Source of the DNA: ZC4RG35 sp036375695
GTDB lineage: Bacteria > Actinomycetota > Acidimicrobiia > Spongiisociales > ZC4RG35
DNA: 62,081 bases
Assembly: GCA_036375695.1 (NCBI GenBank)
Contig: DASVBU010000027.1
Span: 1 to 62,081 of the forward strand
Reading direction: 5' to 3'
The notes under the pieces are model-generated. The model worked only from the letters and a program-made list of their open reading frames with translations, did no database searches and was not told the origin of the DNA. Within the stretch, counting starts at the first letter, position 1, and each line of letters opens with the position of its first letter. Both the position numbers and the translations under genes were made by a program. Shown here piece by piece: positions 7,877 through 16,081 of this stretch.

Positions 7877-8229
7877 TGAGGGGTTCCCGTCAGGATGCCC
7901 GCGGGCGGCGTCACCGCCGGGTGCGCAAGCGTGTGCGCGGCACGGCGGAGCGTCCCCGTCTCGCGGTATACCGGAGCAACCGCTACATATACGCACAGAT
8001 CATCGACGACGTCCGTGGCGCCACATTGGTGGCGGCCTCTTCGATGGAGCCCGATCTCCGCACCGAGAGGCTGACGGTGGACACCGCCGCCAAGGTGGGC
8101 GCCCTCATCGGCTCCCGGGCCAAGGAGGCGGGCATCGACGCCGTCGTCTTCGATCGGGGCGGTTTCAAGTACCACGGCCGGGTGAAGGCACTCGCCGACG
8201 CCGCCCGTGAGGCAGGACTGGAGTTCTAA
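7873..8229 (+). CDS. rplR: 50S ribosomal protein L18
   Basis: A 118-residue 5S rRNA-binding protein. Start GTG 7873 (overlapping rplF) or ATG 7876. The N-terminus is basic (RRHRRVRKRVRGTAERPRLA) and the C-terminus has AVVFDRGGFKYHGRVKALAD, both standard. The stop touches the rpsE ATG by one base. Confidence 0.99.
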   Translation: MMRGSRQDARGRRHRRVRKRVRGTAERPRLAVYRSNRYIYAQIIDDVRGATLVAASSMEPDLRTERLTVDTAAKVGALIGSRAKEAGIDAVVFDRGGFKYHGRVKALADAAREAGLEF

Positions 8230-8789
8230 TGGCACGCCAACAGAGACCGAGCTCGGAGCAGACCCAGTACGACGAGCGGGTGATCCAGATCAACCGGGTG
8301 GCCAAGGTCGTCAAGGGTGGCCGCAGGTTCAGCTTCGCCGCGCTCGTCGTGGTCGGCGACGGCAAGGGGCGTGTCGGCATCGGATATGGCAAGGCCCGTG
8401 AGGTCCCGGCCGCGATCCAGAAGGCCTTCGAGATCGCCCGGCGCGAGATGGTCGAGGTCCCCATGGCCGGCTCCACGGTGGTCCATGAGGTGCTCGGCAC
8501 CCACGGCGCCTCCAAGGTGATCATCAAGCCGGCTTCCCCCGGTACCGGTGTCATCGCCGGCGGCGCGGTCCGCCAGATCCTCGAGGCCGCCGGCATCAGG
8601 GACGCCCTGGCCAAGTCGCTGGGCTCGCCCACCCACATCAACGTGGCCAAGGCGGCGATGGACGCCCTCACCAGCCAGCGTCGCCCCGACGAGGTCGCCA
8701 AGCTCAGGGGGCGCCGCGCCGAGGACTTCGTCCCGCCGAAGCTCCTCGCCGCCTACAACAGCGCCGAGTCGATGCGTGCGGAGCCGTGA
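8229..8789 (+). CDS. rpsE: 30S ribosomal protein S5
   Basis: A 186-residue S5, which shapes the mRNA entry channel and affects decoding accuracy. Diagnostic blocks are VAKVVKGGRRFSFAALVVVG, the GRVGIGYGKAREVPAAIQKA loop and ASPGTGVIAGGAVRQILEAA. Eight bases separate it from rpmD. Confidence 0.99.
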   Translation: MARQQRPSSEQTQYDERVIQINRVAKVVKGGRRFSFAALVVVGDGKGRVGIGYGKAREVPAAIQKAFEIARREMVEVPMAGSTVVHEVLGTHGASKVIIKPASPGTGVIAGGAVRQILEAAGIRDALAKSLGSPTHINVAKAAMDALTSQRRPDEVAKLRGRRAEDFVPPKLLAAYNSAESMRAEP

Positions 8790-8797
8790 GGTAGACG

Positions 8798-8989
8798 ATG
8801 GCCGCCAAGGAGAAGAAGGTGAAGGTGACCCTGAAGCGCTCGCTGATCGGCGAGAAACCGAAGACGCGCGCCACGGTGCGCGGGCTGGGTCTCCGTCGCA
8901 TCAACCAGACCGTGGAGCAGGTCGACGGGCCGGCATTGCGCGGGATGCTGGCCAAGGTTTCACACCTCGTAGAGGTGGAGGAGAGTTGA
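8798..8989 (+). CDS. rpmD: 50S ribosomal protein L30
   Basis: A 63-residue L30. Visible family features are VTLKRSLIGEKPKTRATVRG, GLRRINQTVEQVDGP and the end GMLAKVSHLVEVEE. It binds 23S rRNA near domain II. It lies between rpsE and rplO as in most bacteria, 3 bases ahead of rplO. Confidence 0.98.
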   Translation: MAAKEKKVKVTLKRSLIGEKPKTRATVRGLGLRRINQTVEQVDGPALRGMLAKVSHLVEVEES

Positions 8990-8992
8990 CGA

Positions 8993-9451
8993 ATGCCTGA
9001 GGACAGAGAACAGCTCAAGCTGCACCACCTGCAGCCGGCCGAGGGGTCCAGGAAGAAGCGGACCCGGGTCGGCCGCGGAGCGGGCAGCGGCAAGGGCAAG
9101 ACCGCCGGCCGCGGCACCAAGGGTCTGAAGGCACGCAACAGCCTGCGCCCCGGGTTCGAGGGCGGGCAGACGCCGCTCTCCATGCGTCTCCCCAAGCTCA
9201 AGGGGTTCCGCAACCCCAACAAGGAGGAGTTCGCCCTGGTCAACGTGGGCTCCCTCAACGTGTTCGACGCCGGGGCCGAGGTCACGCCGGAGACCCTGCG
9301 GGAGCGCGGCATGATCCGTCATCGCGGCCGCGTCAAGGTCCTCGCCGAGGGCGATCTGGACCGTGCCCTCACCGTGAAGGCGCACAAGTTCAGCGAGGCT
9401 GCGATCCAGAAGATCGAGGCGGCCGGCGGCACCGCCGAGGTGATCGGGTGA
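8993..9451 (+). CDS. rplO: 50S ribosomal protein L15
   Basis: A 152-residue late-assembly protein. The basic Gly-rich N-terminus (KKRTRVGRGAGSGKGKTAGR) and FEGGQTPLSMRLPKLKGFRN are diagnostic. It ends the run of overlapping spc genes: the next 110 bases hold a repeat element rather than a direct junction with secY. Confidence 0.99.
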   Translation: MPEDREQLKLHHLQPAEGSRKKRTRVGRGAGSGKGKTAGRGTKGLKARNSLRPGFEGGQTPLSMRLPKLKGFRNPNKEEFALVNVGSLNVFDAGAEVTPETLRERGMIRHRGRVKVLAEGDLDRALTVKAHKFSEAAIQKIEAAGGTAEVIG

Positions 9452-9561
9452 CGGACGGGTTCGCCGCGCCCCCTCGGCCCTTCGGGCCACTCCCCCGCTT
9501 CGTGGGGGAGAGATCGCCTGCGGTTGGTTCGAGTACCGAGTACCGAGTATCAGGTAGCTGA
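9452..9561 (+). repeat. Interspersed GTAC/palindrome repeat, copy A
   Basis: This fills the whole rplO-secY gap. In order: CGCGCCCCCTC; a GGCCC-TTC-GGGCC hairpin; a CTCCCCC hairpin with arms 9490-9496 and 9504-9510; then a short tract of heptads GAGTACC-GAGTACC-GAGTATC (9530-9552). The same module order recurs at 47501-47714 and, inverted, at 11433-11551. No coding potential. No proven role; it could form RNA hairpins within the operon transcript. Confidence 0.75.
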
Positions 9562-10896
9562 ATGCTCTCCATCTACCGCAACATGTTCAGGATCCCGGAT
9601 CTCCGGAGGAAGATCCTGTTCACCCTGGCCATGTTCGGGGTGTATCGCCTCGGCACCACCATCCCGGTGCCGGGTATCGATCTCGAGGCGGTGGAGCTGT
9701 TCCAGCAGATCCAGCAGGCCGGTGGCATCTACGGTCTGCTGAACCTGTTCTCGGGTGGCGCGCTGGAGCAGTTCTCCGTCTTCTCCCTGGGGATCGTGCC
9801 CTACATCACAGCCTCGATCATCATGCAGTTGCTCACGGTGGTCATCCCGCGGCTGCAGGCGCTGCAGGAGGAGGGCGAGTCGGGCCGCAAGGTGATCACC
9901 CAGTGGACCCGCTACCTGACGATCATCCTGGCGCTGATCCAGTCCACCGGCTTCAGCTACATGTTCCACTCGGGTCAGTTCACGGGGAACATCGACCTCA
10001 TCCCCAACTACACCCCGAGCCGGGTGGCACTGATCGTGCTCACCATGACTGCCGGCACGGCGATGGTGATGTGGCTCGGTGAGCTGATCACCCAGCGCGG
10101 GATCGGGAACGGCATGTCGCTCCTGATCTTCGTGTCGATCATCAGCCAGTTCCCGTTCATGTTCGGCCAGCTCTGGCAGCAGACCGGGGCCCTGTGGCTG
10201 CGCACCAACGACGTCCAGCGCCTGATCCCGTTCATCGTGATCACGCTGGTCTTCCTCTTCATGATCGTGGCCATCCTGTTCATCGACCAGGGCCAGAGGC
10301 GCATCCCGGTGCAATTCGCCAAGCGGGTCCGTGGGCGGAGGGTCCTCGGCGGCCAGTCCACCTACATCCCGCTCAAGGTGAACGTGTCCGGCGTCATCCC
10401 GGTGATCTTCGCCACGTCGGTGCTCCTGATCCCGGCGCTCATCGTCACCGCGATCCCGATCGAGGCCTCCTGGTTGCAGGCGATCTTCCGCTGGATCAAC
10501 GAGAACCTGGGGACGGGCGGACAGGGTGTGTCCTGGTGGTACATCGTGATCCTGTTCCTGCTGATCGTCTTCTTCACATACTTCTACACGGCGATCCAGT
10601 TCAACCCGGAGCAGCAGGCCGAGATCATCCAGCGGCAGGGCGGCTTCATCCCGGGGGTCCGTCCCGGCCGGCAGACCGAGCGGCACCTGGCCCACATCCT
10701 CAACCGGATCACCCTGCCGGGTGCGATCTTCCTGGCGACGATCGCGGTGCTCCCCTCGATCGCGGCTGCGGTCTGGCAGATCCAGATCGCCTTCTCCGGT
10801 GTGTCCCTGCTCATCGTGGTGGGCGTGGCCCTGGAGACCATGAAGCAGATCGAGTCCCAGCTCACGATGAGGAACTACGAAGGAATCCTCACTTGA
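9562..10896 (+). CDS. secY: Protein translocase subunit SecY
   Basis: A 444-residue integral membrane protein, the channel subunit of SecYEG, with about ten hydrophobic segments. Family sequence includes RLGTTIPVPGID near the N-terminus, the SGGALEQFSVFSLGIVPYI plug region, ASIIMQLLTVVIPRLQALQ, and the cytosolic loop RRIPVQFAKRVRGRR. The ATG at 9562 follows repeat copy A and has no strong Shine-Dalgarno. The stop overlaps the adk TTG start (TTGA). Confidence 0.99.
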   Translation: MLSIYRNMFRIPDLRRKILFTLAMFGVYRLGTTIPVPGIDLEAVELFQQIQQAGGIYGLLNLFSGGALEQFSVFSLGIVPYITASIIMQLLTVVIPRLQALQEEGESGRKVITQWTRYLTIILALIQSTGFSYMFHSGQFTGNIDLIPNYTPSRVALIVLTMTAGTAMVMWLGELITQRGIGNGMSLLIFVSIISQFPFMFGQLWQQTGALWLRTNDVQRLIPFIVITLVFLFMIVAILFIDQGQRRIPVQFAKRVRGRRVLGGQSTYIPLKVNVSGVIPVIFATSVLLIPALIVTAIPIEASWLQAIFRWINENLGTGGQGVSWWYIVILFLLIVFFTYFYTAIQFNPEQQAEIIQRQGGFIPGVRPGRQTERHLAHILNRITLPGAIFLATIAVLPSIAAAVWQIQIAFSGVSLLIVVGVALETMKQIESQLTMRNYEGILT

Positions 10897-11432
10897 GGTT
10901 GCTCTTCATCGGACCGCCGGGTGCGGGCAAGGGGACGCAGGCGCAGCGTGTCGCCGAGCGGCTCGGCATCCCCCACGTCTCCACCGGTGAGATGTTCCGG
11001 GCGCACGTCGACGCCGGCACGGAGCTGGGAAAGAAGGTCGACGCCATCATGCGCGCCGGGGAGTACGTCCCGGACGAGATCACCGTGGAGATGCTGAAGC
11101 AGCGCATCGCCGAGCCCGACGCCGACAACGGCTTCATCCTCGACGGCTTCCCGAGAACCGCCGGCCAGGCCGTCGCCCTCGACGAGCTCCTCGGCGAGCA
11201 GGGGCTCGACAGGGTGGTGGTCTTCGAGGTCGACGAGGACGAGCTGGTGAAGCGTCTCCTCGCCCGTGGCCGCGCCGACGACACCGAGGAGACCATCCGC
11301 AATCGGTTCCAGGTGTATCTGGACCAGACCCAACCGCTCCTCGACCTCTACGACTCCCGGGGTCTGACCGTCCGCGTCGACGGCATCGGCGATATCGACG
11401 AGGTGACGGAACGGATCTTGAACGCTCTGTAA
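10893..11432 (+). CDS. adk: Adenylate kinase, short-lid type
   Basis: 179 residues from TTG 10893, overlapping the secY stop; the frame is open far upstream in secY but homology starts at this codon. It interconverts ATP, AMP and ADP in the cytoplasm. The P-loop FIGPPGAGKGTQ is at residues 5-16, the AMP-binding STGEMFR follows, and DGFPRT is present. The LID is the short form without zinc cysteines, as in mycobacterial Adk. The secY-adk-map order is conserved. Confidence 0.98.
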   Translation: MRLLFIGPPGAGKGTQAQRVAERLGIPHVSTGEMFRAHVDAGTELGKKVDAIMRAGEYVPDEITVEMLKQRIAEPDADNGFILDGFPRTAGQAVALDELLGEQGLDRVVVFEVDEDELVKRLLARGRADDTEETIRNRFQVYLDQTQPLLDLYDSRGLTVRVDGIGDIDEVTERILNAL

Positions 11433-11551
11433 GCGTTCATGGCCCTGTACCCCGTACCCTGTACCCCGTACGTTGGATTTCTCCCCCGTGGAGCGGCAGC
11501 GGAACGGGGGAGTACCCCGAAGGGGGGAGGGGGCGCGAGCGAAGCGAGCAC
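11433..11551 (-). repeat. Interspersed GTAC/palindrome repeat, copy B
   Basis: This fills the adk-map gap, in inverted orientation relative to copies A and C. A GTAC heptad tract (11445-11470) comes first, then a 40-base block at 11473-11512 that is the exact reverse complement of 47638-47677. That block contains a palindrome with 9-base arms (11481-11489 and 11504-11512). A CCCC-GAA-GGGG hairpin and a terminal GCGAGCGAAGCGAGC complete it. No coding potential. Confidence 0.85.
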
Positions 11552-12331
11552 ATGATCACCATCAAGAGCAGACGCGAACTGGAGAAGATGGCCCGGGCCG
11601 GGGCCTGTGTCGCCGCGGTCCACGATGCCGTGCGCCAGGCGGCCAAGCCGGGGGTCAGCCTGGTCGAGCTCGACGAGATCGGGGCCAAGGTGATCGCAGA
11701 TCACGGGTGCACACCGTCGTTCCTCGGGTACCTGGGCTACCCGGCGAATCTCTGCCTCTCGCCGAACGACGTCATCGTCCACGGGATCCCCGACGGCTAC
11801 CGCCTCCAGGAGGGAGACATCCTCTCGGTCGACGCTGGCGCCATCTACGAGGGCTTCCACGGCGATGCCGCCTTCACGATGGGGATCGGAGAGATCTCCC
11901 CGGAGGCGCAGAAGCTCATCGAGGTCACCGAGCAGGGGATGTGGGCGGGCATCAACCATGTCCGCAAAGGGAGCCGTCTCGGTGACATCGGCGCCGCGGT
12001 CCACGAGGTGGGCAGCTCTCACGGGTACGGCGTGGTCGAGGAGTACGTCGGCCACGGCATCGGGCGGGCGATGCACGAGGAGCCCCAGGTGCCCAATTAC
12101 GGCCAGGCGGGCAAGGGCTTGAAGCTCCGCGTCGGGATGGCGCTCTGCATCGAGCCGATGTTCAACCTCGGGACGAGACACACCAAGGTGGATCGGGACG
12201 GTTGGACGGTTCGGACCGCAGACGGGTCTCTCTCGGCCCATTTCGAGCACACGGTGGCCATCACACCGGACGGCCCGATGGTCTTCACCGCAGCCAAGGA
12301 GCCGGTCCCGGTGGAGGCCCTGGTGGGCTGA
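11552..12331 (+). CDS. map: Methionine aminopeptidase, type I
   Basis: A 259-residue enzyme that removes the initiator methionine from new proteins. The five metal ligands are visible: aspartates in SVDAGAIYEGFHGDAAFT, a histidine in VGHGIGRAMHEEP, a glutamate in CIEPMFN and a glutamate in HFEHTVAIT. The start MITIKSRRELEKMARAG fits the family; it follows repeat copy B directly. infA, usually next in line, is missing. Confidence 0.98.
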   Translation: MITIKSRRELEKMARAGACVAAVHDAVRQAAKPGVSLVELDEIGAKVIADHGCTPSFLGYLGYPANLCLSPNDVIVHGIPDGYRLQEGDILSVDAGAIYEGFHGDAAFTMGIGEISPEAQKLIEVTEQGMWAGINHVRKGSRLGDIGAAVHEVGSSHGYGVVEEYVGHGIGRAMHEEPQVPNYGQAGKGLKLRVGMALCIEPMFNLGTRHTKVDRDGWTVRTADGSLSAHFEHTVAITPDGPMVFTAAKEPVPVEALVG

Positions 12332-12354
12332 AACGCCCGGAAAACAAGGCGAAC

Positions 12355-12383
12355 TTGAGTAGCACCGGGGGCATCGTTATCAT
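12355..12383 (+). promoter_or_regulatory. Promoter of the rpmJ-alpha operon
   Basis: A -35 box TTGAGT (12355-12360), a 17-base spacer and a -10 box TATCAT (12378-12383) form a near-consensus primary-sigma promoter in the map-rpmJ gap. Transcription would start near 12390, leaving a leader of about 147 bases. This suggests the alpha operon can be expressed independently of the upstream clusters. Confidence 0.7.
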
Positions 12384-12389
12384 TCGAGG

Positions 12390-12536
12390 GTCTTTGCGGC
12401 TCCTCCTGTGGCCGGAGGAGCGGCTTGTCGACCAGGGCCTTCGTGCCTGCAACCACTACATGCTCCGGTTGCATGGCGGACTGCCCTGGGATCGCACGCG
12501 TCAGCGTGCGGGTAACACGAAAGTTTGGAGTGCATG
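12390..12536 (+). promoter_or_regulatory. Structured leader of the alpha operon
   Basis: The untranslated stretch before rpmJ contains two strong hairpins: GCTCCTCC/GGAGGAGC at 12399-12421 (8 pairs, 7-base loop) and CGCACGC/GCGTGCG at 12493-12510 (7 pairs, 4-base loop). Neither is followed by a T-run. In other bacteria the S4 protein represses this operon through its leader. S4 is encoded downstream here, so the same role is plausible but not shown. Confidence 0.45.
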
Positions 12537-12650
12537 ATGAAGGTGCGACCTTCCACCAAGAAGATGTGCGAGAAATGCCGGATCATCCGGCGGCACGGTC
12601 GCGTCTGGGTGATCTGCCCCAACCCCCGGCACAAGCAGCGGCAGGGTTGA
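12537..12650 (+). CDS. rpmJ: 50S ribosomal protein L36
   Basis: A 37-residue protein from ATG 12537. An ATG at 12534 is also in frame, but GGAG at 12527-12530 is better spaced for the second. It is the zinc-binding form: CEKC at residues 11-14, then C27 and H32 (CPNPRH). L36 is one of the last proteins added to the 50S. It opens the alpha operon 4 bases before rpsM. Confidence 0.98.
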   Translation: MKVRPSTKKMCEKCRIIRRHGRVWVICPNPRHKQRQG

Positions 12651-12654
12651 GTCG

Positions 12655-13032
12655 ATGGCACGTATCGCCGGCGTAGACATCCCCCGCGACAAGCGGCTCG
12701 AAGTCTCACTGACCTACATCTACGGGATCGGTCTCACCCGGGCGCGGCAGATCTGCGCCGAGACGGGGATCGACCCCGACACCCGGGTACGCAACCTCAC
12801 CGACGACGAGGTCGCCAAGATCCGCCGTCACATCGAGGCGAACTACCAGGTGGAAGGTGACCTCCGCCGCGAGGTCCAGCAGAACATCAAGCGGAAGATC
12901 GAGATCGGCAGCTACCAGGGCATCCGTCACCGCCGGGGTCTCCCCGTGCGCGGTCAGCGGACGCACACCAACGCCCGGGCCCGCAAGGGCCGGCGCGTGG
13001 CCATCGCCGGCAAGAAGAAGGTCACCAAGTAG
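12655..13032 (+). CDS. rpsM: 30S ribosomal protein S13
   Basis: A 125-residue head protein that bridges to L5 and touches P-site tRNA. The N-terminus MARIAGVDIPRDKRLEVSLT, the helix-hairpin-helix GIGLTRARQICAETGI, and the basic tail with GLPVRGQRTHTNARARKG are diagnostic. It is followed by rpsK after 3 bases. Confidence 0.99.
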   Translation: MARIAGVDIPRDKRLEVSLTYIYGIGLTRARQICAETGIDPDTRVRNLTDDEVAKIRRHIEANYQVEGDLRREVQQNIKRKIEIGSYQGIRHRRGLPVRGQRTHTNARARKGRRVAIAGKKKVTK

Positions 13033-13035
13033 GTC

Positions 13036-13437
13036 ATGGCGAAACAGCAGCAGCAAGGTCAGAAGCGGGTCCGCCGTCGGGAGCGCAAGAACATCTCCCA
13101 CGGTCAGGCCCACATCAAGGCAAGTTTCAACAACACGATCATCAACATCACCGACCAGACCGGGGCCACCATCGCATGGACCTCTGGTGGCTCGGTGGGC
13201 TTCAAGGGCTCCCGCAAGTCGACGCCCTACGCGGCTCAGGTCGCCGCCGAAGAGGCGGCACGCCGCGCCGGCGAGCATGGGATCCGCAAGCTCGACGTGA
13301 TCGTGTCCGGCACCGGCTCGGGGCGTGACACCGCCGTCCGCACCCTGCAGAACATGGGGATGGAGGTCACCTACATAAAGGACGTGACCCCGTTCCCGCA
13401 CAACGGCTGCCGTCCCAAGAAGAGGAAGCGCGGCTGA
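13036..13437 (+). CDS. rpsK: 30S ribosomal protein S11
   Basis: A 133-residue platform protein that shapes the mRNA exit region. Conserved sequence: HIKASFNNTIINITDQTG, SSGG-type turn SGGSVGFKGSRKSTPYAA, and the end DVTPFPHNGCRPKKRKRG. The stop shares one base with the rpsD ATG. Confidence 0.99.
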   Translation: MAKQQQQGQKRVRRRERKNISHGQAHIKASFNNTIINITDQTGATIAWTSGGSVGFKGSRKSTPYAAQVAAEEAARRAGEHGIRKLDVIVSGTGSGRDTAVRTLQNMGMEVTYIKDVTPFPHNGCRPKKRKRG

Positions 13438-14042
13438 TGGCGCGCTACACCGGCCCCCGTCATCGCGCCTGCCGTCGCGCCCGCACGCCGCTGTGCCAGT
13501 CGAAGCGGTGCCCCGTCGACCGCCGGCCCTACCCGCCCGGTCAGCACGGCCGCGGCCGCATCCGTGAGAGCGACTATCTGATACAGCTGCGCGAGAAGCA
13601 GAAGCTGCGCGCCATGTACGGCGTCCTCGAGAAGCAGTTCCGCCGCTACTACGAGGAGGCCGACCGCCGCTCCGGCGTCACCGGCGACATCCTGCTCCAA
13701 CTGCTGGAGCAGCGTCTCGACAACGTCGTGTGGCGCGCCGGGTTCGCCTCCACCAGGCCACAGGCCCGGCAGTTGGTCAACCACGGCCATTTCCTGGTCA
13801 ACGGTCGCAAGGTCGACATCCCGTCCTACCAGTTGCGGCCGGGCGACGTGATCACGGTCAAGGAGCGCAGCCGGGACCTGCTGGTGATCCAGCACTCGAT
13901 CGACACCCGCGATCGTGTCATCCCCGAGTGGATCTCGGTGAACGACGATCAGCGGCGCATCGAAGTCCTCGCTCATCCCCGACGCGACCAGATCGACACC
14001 GACATCAACGAGCAGTTGATCGTCGAGCTCTACTCGAAGTGA
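13437..14042 (+). CDS. rpsD: 30S ribosomal protein S4, variant metal site
   Basis: A 201-residue S4, a primary 16S binder. The body has RRPYPPGQHGRGR and the S4 RNA-binding domain LDNVVWRAGFASTRPQARQL. The N-terminal metal site reads H9-x2-C12-x7-C20-x4-C25, whereas zinc-type S4 normally has four cysteines with a longer central loop. A His-Cys3 site is therefore possible but shortened. Its location before rpoA is the usual one. Confidence 0.98.
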   Translation: MARYTGPRHRACRRARTPLCQSKRCPVDRRPYPPGQHGRGRIRESDYLIQLREKQKLRAMYGVLEKQFRRYYEEADRRSGVTGDILLQLLEQRLDNVVWRAGFASTRPQARQLVNHGHFLVNGRKVDIPSYQLRPGDVITVKERSRDLLVIQHSIDTRDRVIPEWISVNDDQRRIEVLAHPRRDQIDTDINEQLIVELYSK

Positions 14043-14052
14043 GGTACCCAGG

Positions 14053-15003
14053 TTGTTGATCGTCCAACGCCCACAGATCCACGAAGAAACCATCGACGAC
14101 AACCGGTCGAAGTTCATCGTCGAGCCGCTGGAGCCGGGATTCGGCTACACCCTCGGCAACACGATGCGGCGGACGCTGCTCTCCCGTATCCCCGGTGCGG
14201 CCATCACCCGGATCCAGATCGAGGGCGTCGAGCACGAGTTCTCCGCCATCGAGGGCGTCAAGGAGGACGTGGTCGACATCATCCTCAACCTGAAGCGGGT
14301 CGTGGTCCGCATGGACGGCGTCGACGAGCAGACCCTGTACCTCTCGGCCAAGGGCCCGGGTGAGATCAAGGCCGGCGACCTCAAGGTCCCGGCCGGTGTC
14401 GAGGTGGTCAACCCCGACGCCCCGATCGCCACGCTGAGCTCCTCCGGACGTCTCGAGATGGAGCTCACGGTCGCCCCCGGCGTCGGCTACCGCCAGGCGG
14501 AGGGCAACAAGGCCGGGATCTCCACCATCGGCGTGATCCCGATCGACTCCATCTTCTCGCCGGTGCGCAAGGTCGCCTACAAGGTGGAGAACACCCAGGT
14601 CGGTCAGATGACCAACTACGACCGGCTCGTCATCGACGTCGAGACCAACGGCGCCATCACTCCGGCCGAGGCGATCTCCTCCGCCGGCAAGACCCTCTCC
14701 GAGCTGATGAGCCTGTTCGCCGACATGGGCGAGGGCCGCGGTCTCGAGCTGGTCGACGTGGTGCCCGACACGGTCACCTCCCCCGACCTCGAGCTGCCGA
14801 TCGAGGCGCTCGACCTGTCCGAGCGTCCCCGCAACTGCCTGCGCCGGGCGCAGATCAAGACGGTCGGCGAGCTGGTGCAGCGCACGTCCGAGGACCTGCT
14901 CAACATCACCAACTTCGGACAGAAGAGCCTCGACGAGGTCATCGCCAAGCTCGACGACCTGGGCCTGAGCCTGGCGGACTCGCCCACGGGGAGCGGCAGC
15001 TGA
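14053..15003 (+). CDS. rpoA: DNA-directed RNA polymerase subunit alpha
   Basis: A 316-residue alpha subunit. The N-terminal dimerisation domain contains EPLEPGFGYTLGNTMRRTLL (residues about 26-45). The C-terminal domain that binds UP elements and activators ends with RRAQIKTVGELVQRT and GQKSLDEVIAKLDDLGL. Start is TTG 14053 (or TTG 14056), preceded by GAGG. It overlaps the rplQ start by one base. Confidence 0.98.
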   Translation: MLIVQRPQIHEETIDDNRSKFIVEPLEPGFGYTLGNTMRRTLLSRIPGAAITRIQIEGVEHEFSAIEGVKEDVVDIILNLKRVVVRMDGVDEQTLYLSAKGPGEIKAGDLKVPAGVEVVNPDAPIATLSSSGRLEMELTVAPGVGYRQAEGNKAGISTIGVIPIDSIFSPVRKVAYKVENTQVGQMTNYDRLVIDVETNGAITPAEAISSAGKTLSELMSLFADMGEGRGLELVDVVPDTVTSPDLELPIEALDLSERPRNCLRRAQIKTVGELVQRTSEDLLNITNFGQKSLDEVIAKLDDLGLSLADSPTGSGS

Positions 15004-15353
15004 TGCCACGTCCCCGCAAGGGTCCGCGTCTCGGGGGTTCCCCGTCACACGAGCGCTTGCTCCTGGCCAACCTGGCCTCGGATCTGATCAAGCACGGGAA
15101 GGTCGTGACCACGGCGGCCAAGGCACGGGCCCTGCGTCCGCTGGCGGAGAAGATGATCACCACGGCGCGCCGGGGTGACATCCATGCCCGCCGGGTGGTG
15201 CTCAGAACGATCACCGACAAGGAAGCGGTTCACCTGCTGTTCTCCGAAGTGGCTCCGAAGTACGCGGACCGCCCGGGCGGCTACACCCGGATCACCAAGC
15301 TCGGCCCCCGGCGCGGCGACGGCGCCGAGGAAGCGGTCATCGAGCTGGTCTAG
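15003..15353 (+). CDS. rplQ: 50S ribosomal protein L17
   Basis: A 116-residue L17 near the tunnel exit. Visible family blocks are GSPSHERLLLANLASDLIKH, KVVTTAAKARALRPLAEKMI and the end GGYTRITKLGPRRGD. It ends the alpha operon. Its last four bases overlap the end of a convergent membrane-protein gene, and no terminator hairpin is seen between them. Confidence 0.99.
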   Translation: MPRPRKGPRLGGSPSHERLLLANLASDLIKHGKVVTTAAKARALRPLAEKMITTARRGDIHARRVVLRTITDKEAVHLLFSEVAPKYADRPGGYTRITKLGPRRGDGAEEAVIELV

Positions 15354-16039
15354 GCCACGACGCCGAGCAGCACGCCCAGCATCACGAACGTGACTCCGAA
15401 GAGGAGCACGTGCATCGGTGTCATGCGGCCGGGCAGCCAGCGTGTCGCCAGCATGGTGTCGGTGTAGACCACGGCGCCCAAGAGCACCGTGAGCAAGCCG
15501 CCGAGGACCAAGATCCACGAGACGATCCCCGGCACCACGGCGGCGCCGATGACGACCGCCAGGAGCGCGACGACCGTCGCCCTGGTGAACACCCACGAGG
15601 GGAGCAGTGAGCCCCAGCGGTTCTCCGCCTTCTCCAGGATGGCGTCGAGACGCATCAGGAATGTCGTCTCGGGCTTCTCGGCCTTCTCCTCGACCTTCGT
15701 CTCGCGGACGGTCGCCGTCCGGACCGGCTCGGTCTTCGCCTCGGCCGCCTTCTTGGGCTTCTTGGCCCTCACCTTGGGCCGGCGACGCATGCGGGAGGTC
15801 GAGTCGAGGACGTCGCGGAAGCTGGCCGCGTCTTCGAGGTCGATGAGGATCTTGTCACCCTCCACCTCGAGGCGGAACACCGACTCACTGGTCGGCTCCA
15901 GGACCACCTCGTCGAGACTCCAGGCCCCGATCTCCTGATCACCGGCCGCGATGGTTATCCGATGGTCGGCGACGGTCACCGTCGCCGGAAGCCCCCGACT
16001 GTCACCGAGGGTGCGCAAGGACGCGTTGAAAGTGCCCAT
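15350..16039 (-). CDS. Hypothetical membrane protein with N-terminal beta-rich domain
   Basis: 229 residues, family not recognised. The N-terminal ~80 residues (VTVADHRITIAAGDQEIG, then WSLDEVVLEPTSESVFRLEV) look like a compact beta domain of PH-like type (inference). A Lys/Arg/Ala-rich linker (residues about 83-115) follows, then about three transmembrane segments between residues 150 and 229. It converges on rplQ with a 4-base overlap. Gene 16082-16366 is upstream on the same strand. Function unknown. Confidence 0.8.
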   Translation of the reverse strand: MGTFNASLRTLGDSRGLPATVTVADHRITIAAGDQEIGAWSLDEVVLEPTSESVFRLEVEGDKILIDLEDAASFRDVLDSTSRMRRRPKVRAKKPKKAAEAKTEPVRTATVRETKVEEKAEKPETTFLMRLDAILEKAENRWGSLLPSWVFTRATVVALLAVVIGAAVVPGIVSWILVLGGLLTVLLGAVVYTDTMLATRWLPGRMTPMHVLLFGVTFVMLGVLLGVVA

Positions 16040-16081
16040 CGCCGGTCTTATCGGCAGGTTTCGCGCCGACTTTCGCGCGAT

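Noticed and set aside
9550..10695. 381-codon antisense frame over secY
   Set aside because: Extremely His/Asp/Glu-rich translation typical of a reversed hydrophobic membrane gene.
12202..12537. 111-codon frame bridging the map end and the rpmJ leader, considered as infA
   Set aside because: No IF-1 motif (such as GHKVLAHISGKMR) in any frame; it runs out of frame through map and is not a gene.
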